A stretch of 55,655 nucleotides of DNA from Gammaproteobacteria bacterium (GTDB lineage: Bacteria > Pseudomonadota > Gammaproteobacteria > SZUA-152), in the NCBI GenBank assembly GCA_021647705.1, contig JAKIUF010000029.1, positions 1 through 55,655 on the forward strand, given 5' to 3'. The position numbers and the translations under genes were made by a program. Positions 53,276 through 55,655 of the stretch are shown piece by piece. The stretch's first letter is position 1; every line of letters starts with the position of its first letter. The notes below the pieces were generated by a model. That model saw nothing but the letters and a program-made list of their open reading frames with translations. It was not told where the DNA came from and ran no database searches.

Positions 53276-53371
53276 CCTAACAATTATCTCCAGCGGACAA
53301 TTTAAAGCGTCACTTGTTTTGCTTACGCAAAAACGTGCCACTTTAAACTGCCGCTGAGCAAGGCGTTAGCT
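53275..53371 (+). other. attC site of cassette 1
   Basis: GCCTAAC (53275-53281) to GTTAGCT (53365-53371). Inner arms CAGCGGACAATTTAAAG and CTTTAAACTGCCGCTG pair with one or two extra bases, the extrahelical signature of attC. A second stem, TTGTTTTGC/GCAAAAACG, lies around TTAC. Confidence 0.88.
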
Positions 53372-53413
53372 GCATGAATCTTAACTTGTGTAGCAGTCAT
53401 AAAGAATAATTGA

Positions 53414-53989
53414 ATGAAAATATATATTAAAGAATACATATGGTACTGGTCTGCACTTGGAGCTATTGTATCTGCAACAGCTATAATCAGCATTATACAA
53501 GGGCAAGTTAATATTGATCTTTTAGAGTTGCCAACAAAATACATTGAATATTATCGTAACCTAGCCAAATTGCTAGTTGGATGGATTCCACTTCCTTTTA
53601 ACATAGTAATAGCGCAGTGGTATGCTGATCTAATGACCATTGCGTTAATGATACTAATAACAATTGGTAGGGCTAACAAGATTTATCCCTTAACAATAAC
53701 CCCTGTTTTTGAAGACGAAAAGAAAATGAGCATTGGTTTTTTTATATATGCATGTATATTTACTTTTCTTATCATTTTGCTAGTACCACTGGCATTTGCC
53801 TATATTTGCTTTTTGCTCTACAGAATAAATATGTATTCAAAACCGATGTGGGCAAATTATCCAACAATAATGAGGGGTACAAAGCTGCCAATAGATGAAA
53901 CAGCAAAACATCAGGCAAGAGCTTTTTACATATTGCTTATAATAAGTATTATATCAACTGTAATCTTTTTTGTTTTAAGTATAAAGTGA
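53414..53989 (+). CDS. Cassette-encoded membrane protein, unknown
   Basis: 191 residues with about four or five membrane helices (YWSALGAIVSATAIISIIQG, WYADLMTIALMILITIG, IYACIFTFLIILLVPLAFAYICF, ILLIISIISTVIFFVL). Between the last two, a loop reads RINMYSKPMWANYPTIMRG. I recognise no family. It is the only gene of cassette 2, following the Kiwa cassette, and its codon and base use match its AT-rich neighbours. The ribosome binding site is weak (AAAGAA), so it may rely on the transcript from the cassette before it. Confidence 0.6.
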   Translation: MKIYIKEYIWYWSALGAIVSATAIISIIQGQVNIDLLELPTKYIEYYRNLAKLLVGWIPLPFNIVIAQWYADLMTIALMILITIGRANKIYPLTITPVFEDEKKMSIGFFIYACIFTFLIILLVPLAFAYICFLLYRINMYSKPMWANYPTIMRGTKLPIDETAKHQARAFYILLIISIISTVIFFVLSIK

Positions 53990-54032
53990 AATTATTAATG
54001 GCATTGTAAATAACTATGCGGCACATAATTGC

Positions 54033-54114
54033 AGCTAACAATCAAAATCCACACGGACAGCAAAAAGCGCCGCTGCGCTTTGCTTTTTACTGCCGGTGAT
54101 TTTGGGCGTTAGAA
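54033..54114 (+). other. attC site of cassette 2
   Basis: AGCTAAC (54033-54039) to GTTAGAA (54108-54114). Arms CAAAATCCAC and GTGATTTTG, then CAGCAAAAAGC against GCTTTTTACTG, pair with unpaired extra bases around GCCGCTGCGC. Confidence 0.86.
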
Positions 54115-54130
54115 TATTTTAAGGAAAATT

Positions 54131-54520
54131 ATGAATTGTCCGAATTGCGGCTCCTCAAATATAAGAAAGAAGAATATTATTTATAATGAGGGAACAATTA
54201 CTAGTCGTGGACACAATAGAGGCAGTCAGAATTTAACTACGCAAACCAAATTAGCAAGAGTATGTTGCCCACCAAAACAATCACTTCATAATGTTTGGTT
54301 TATCGTTTTGTGTATATCAGGTGTCTCTGTATTATCATATTTTCTATTTAAAGAAACAAACATACTTTCATTGTCGTTGATTGTTTTCATAGTGTTGGGG
54401 TTGCTTTCATCATTCATTTGGTCGGTATTGTTAGGAAAAAAAGAAAAATTATTGTTTAAAGAAAAATATAAAAACTGGGAAGAATCATGGTTTTGCTTGA
54501 GTTGTGGTAAATCGACTTGA
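54131..54520 (+). CDS. Cassette-encoded zinc-ribbon membrane protein, unknown
   Basis: 129 residues. A CPNCGSSNIRKK zinc-ribbon half opens the protein, and CCPPKQS occurs before two membrane helices (about 59-76 and 84-103). WFCLSCGKST closes it with the second CxxC. The four cysteines of the two CxxC pairs could bind one zinc, bringing both ends together on the cytoplasmic side. No family is recognised. The start has AAGGAAAA. It is the only gene of cassette 3. Confidence 0.6.
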   Translation: MNCPNCGSSNIRKKNIIYNEGTITSRGHNRGSQNLTTQTKLARVCCPPKQSLHNVWFIVLCISGVSVLSYFLFKETNILSLSLIVFIVLGLLSSFIWSVLLGKKEKLLFKEKYKNWEESWFCLSCGKST

Positions 54521-54532
54521 TTAAATGAAAAA

Positions 54533-54650
54533 TTCTAACAAATTGCTCAACAGCGGACGGCCAACTGCGGCGTTTTTTTGTGGTAACGCTCCGCGTATTT
54601 TACCACAAAAAAACACCTCCGTTGTCCGCCGGTTAGCAAGGCGTTATGTT
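54533..54650 (+). other. attC site of cassette 3
   Basis: TTCTAAC (54533-54539) to GTTATGT (54644-54650). Arms include CAGCGGACGG against CCGTTGTCCGCCGG, and GTTTTTTTGTGGTAA against TTACCACAAAAAAAC around CGCTCCGCGTATT. Confidence 0.86.
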
Positions 54651-54668
54651 TCTTTGGTCGGGAGTTAA

Positions 54669-55214
54669 ATGAAGTCATTTGAGATAATAAGTAGATGGAT
54701 ATCAGACGATAAATTCAGGATGGAATGCTTGAAAATTTCTGAGTCGATTATGAATGATGAGTGGTATTTGTCAGCAGGATTTGTAAGAAACTTGATCTGG
54801 GATAAATTGCAAGGACATAGAAAAGTAACGTCACTCAATGATATTGATTTAATATATTTTGATTCTTCAAATACTTCAGCTGATCAGGATATTGAAATAG
54901 AGAATGAATTGGTTAAGTCTATGCCAGCTAGTAATTGGTCTGTAAAAAATCAAGCTAGAATGTCATTAAAACATGGTCATAATTCATATAGCGGATGCAT
55001 CGAAGCAATGTCATATTGGCCAGAAATACAGACGGCAATAGGTGTTACCCTTGCGAAGGACGGTGTGGTTAGTATTAGGTCACCTTTTCCCGCTTGTGAA
55101 GTAATTAGGCTAGCGGCTACTAAAAATCCAAAATGTACATCAAACGTATTTCAAAGTAGGGTGTCAAGTAAGAAATGGCTTGAATTATGGCCGGGGCTAA
55201 AAATAGAAACATAA
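54669..55214 (+). CDS. Nucleotidyltransferase-family protein (NTP_transf_6/DUF925)
   Basis: 181 residues with GGGAG in front of the ATG. It has the family's marks: WYLSAGFVRNLIWD, the acidic pair in LNDIDLIYFD (NDxD), NWSVKNQARM, SYWPEIQTAIGVTLAKDG and KKWLELWPGL. The fold is that of nucleotide-adding enzymes, but the substrate is not known. Relatives are often found in integron cassettes. It is the only gene of cassette 4; its TAA lies within the first core of its attC. Confidence 0.85.
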   Translation: MKSFEIISRWISDDKFRMECLKISESIMNDEWYLSAGFVRNLIWDKLQGHRKVTSLNDIDLIYFDSSNTSADQDIEIENELVKSMPASNWSVKNQARMSLKHGHNSYSGCIEAMSYWPEIQTAIGVTLAKDGVVSIRSPFPACEVIRLAATKNPKCTSNVFQSRVSSKKWLELWPGLKIET

Positions 55215-55321
55215 CAAGAGCGATAAACACGGATATTTTACAGCGTTGTTTGAGCTGTGCTAAAAAAGCCTAGCACAGCTCAAACAACGCTGTAAAATTC
55301 CGGTTATCGCTGACGTTGAAC
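55209..55321 (+). other. attC site of cassette 4
   Basis: ACATAAC (55209-55215) to GTTGAAC (55315-55321). Inside, a perfect 28-base stem (ATTTTACAGCG... against ...CGCTGTAAAAT) surrounds AAAAAGCC, longer and more exact than in the other three sites. Outer arms GCGATAAACACGG and CCGGTTATCGC carry the usual extra base. Confidence 0.85.
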
Positions 55322-55655
55322 TAAACCGCTTCGCGGTAGCTTTCGTGCCACAACATAATGTGGTTTATTTTATACTGTTATGACGGCTATTTTTTACAAC
55401 TAATCCATCTCCACCTTGAGGGATATACTGCAAAATATTAGTACAATGCGATATCTATGAAGTGTAAGCGGATGCTTCTTGACATGCTCGCAGAAATGAA
55501 TCTACTGACTACTGTGTCATTACAGAGGGATAAGTGAGTCCATCAGCAACAGACTTGGGGGCGTCCTTACTCTATGGCTTAGAGGTGATCAATTAACATA
55601 CAAAACAAAGACTAGATGGTGAGAGAGATGAATCGAAATATGCAGCTCTGTTTCA
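55322..55655. other. End of window: no complete gene
   Basis: I see no gene of more than a few codons. CCACAACATAATGTGG at about 55349-55364 folds into a small hairpin. An ATG at 55628 with GGTGAGAGAG before it opens a frame (MNRNMQLCF) that continues to the window edge and may be the start of the next gene. The complement of the last core (GTTCAAC) is not found here, so either the next cassette extends beyond the window or the array ends. Confidence 0.35.

Larger units (their letters stand above)
51700..55315 (+). mobile_element. Array of four integron gene cassettes
   Basis: Cassette 1: 51700-53365 (kwaA-kwaB). Cassette 2: 53366-54108. Cassette 3: 54109-54644. Cassette 4: 54645-55315. In each, the opening core and the 5' core of its own attC are complementary: GTTAGGC/GCCTAAC, GTTAGCT/AGCTAAC, GTTAGAA/TTCTAAC, GTTATGT/ACATAAC. 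All genes read in the same direction, with attC behind them. Coding DNA is clearly richer in A and T than the rest of the window. No intI is present, so the visible part is a cassette cluster without integrase. Confidence 0.9.

Noticed and set aside
1-55655. tRNA, rRNA, riboswitch and phage structural genes
   Set aside because: I looked for tRNA T-loop/acceptor patterns, rRNA-like stretches and phage structural proteins on both strands and saw none; a covariance search was not possible here.

Overview
The window looks like a chromosomal piece of a gammaproteobacterium. The best evidence is the minus-strand housekeeping run ndk - rlmN - pilW - rodZ - ispG - hisS - yfgM - bamB - der (about 32.0-42.2 kb), a gene order typical of that class. 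Type IV pilus biogenesis (PilW) and a Cyc2-like outer-membrane cytochrome-porin suggest an environmental, perhaps metal- or sulfur-using lineage, but the genus cannot be read from the sequence. No rRNA or tRNA gene and no CRISPR array was seen.

Layout. (1) 0-1 kb: the 3' end of an IS630-family transposase abuts a truncated gene, followed by a stretch with three copies of a small palindrome. (2) 1-9.9 kb: a Cu(I)/Ag(I) efflux cluster with a Cys/Met-rich periplasmic protein, CusC-, CusB- and CusA-like proteins and a CusF-like chaperone. A SHOCT-domain membrane protein, a Met-rich diheme cytochrome c and an ApbE flavinyltransferase follow. CusA keeps the three metal-relay methionines and CusF its H/W/M/M site. 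(3) 10.1-13.0 kb: gnd-zwf (pentose phosphate pathway). (4) 13.0-30.45 kb: an all-minus-strand island of exported proteins. It holds an ECF sigma factor, a transmembrane anti-sigma factor, a subtilisin-like protease and two tandem paralogues with an HExxH motif. It also holds two lipoproteins built as probable beta-propellers, a beta-barrel outer-membrane protein and other secreted proteins. A decayed second copy of the zwf 3' end lies at its far edge, next to an IS630 fragment, which points to acquisition at the 3' end of zwf. (5) 31.2-42.2 kb: an orphan FixJ-type regulator and the housekeeping run. (6) 42.4-51.2 kb: the cytochrome-porin, an SNF2 helicase, a SWIM zinc-finger/HTH protein and RecQ, separated by repeat-rich gaps. 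(7) 51.7-55.3 kb: four integron gene cassettes, AT-rich and each followed by an attC site. The first carries a two-gene Kiwa anti-phage system (kwaA-kwaB). The others carry two unknown membrane proteins and a nucleotidyltransferase-fold protein.

The two most interesting parts are the integron array and the sigma/anti-sigma/subtilase island. In the array, in all four cassettes the first bases are complementary to the 5' core of that cassette's own attC, which is the expected signature of real cassettes; no integrase gene is visible. In the island, the periplasmic end of the anti-sigma factor and the pro-region of the co-encoded protease appear to share a secondary-structure order. That suggests an unrecognised protease-linked control circuit for cell-surface proteins.

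The non-coding gaps carry a dispersed repeat of about 240-260 bp (three good copies, one degenerate) and several long perfect or near-perfect hairpins. These also interrupt the normally compact bamB-der and SNF2-SWIM-recQ neighbourhoods.
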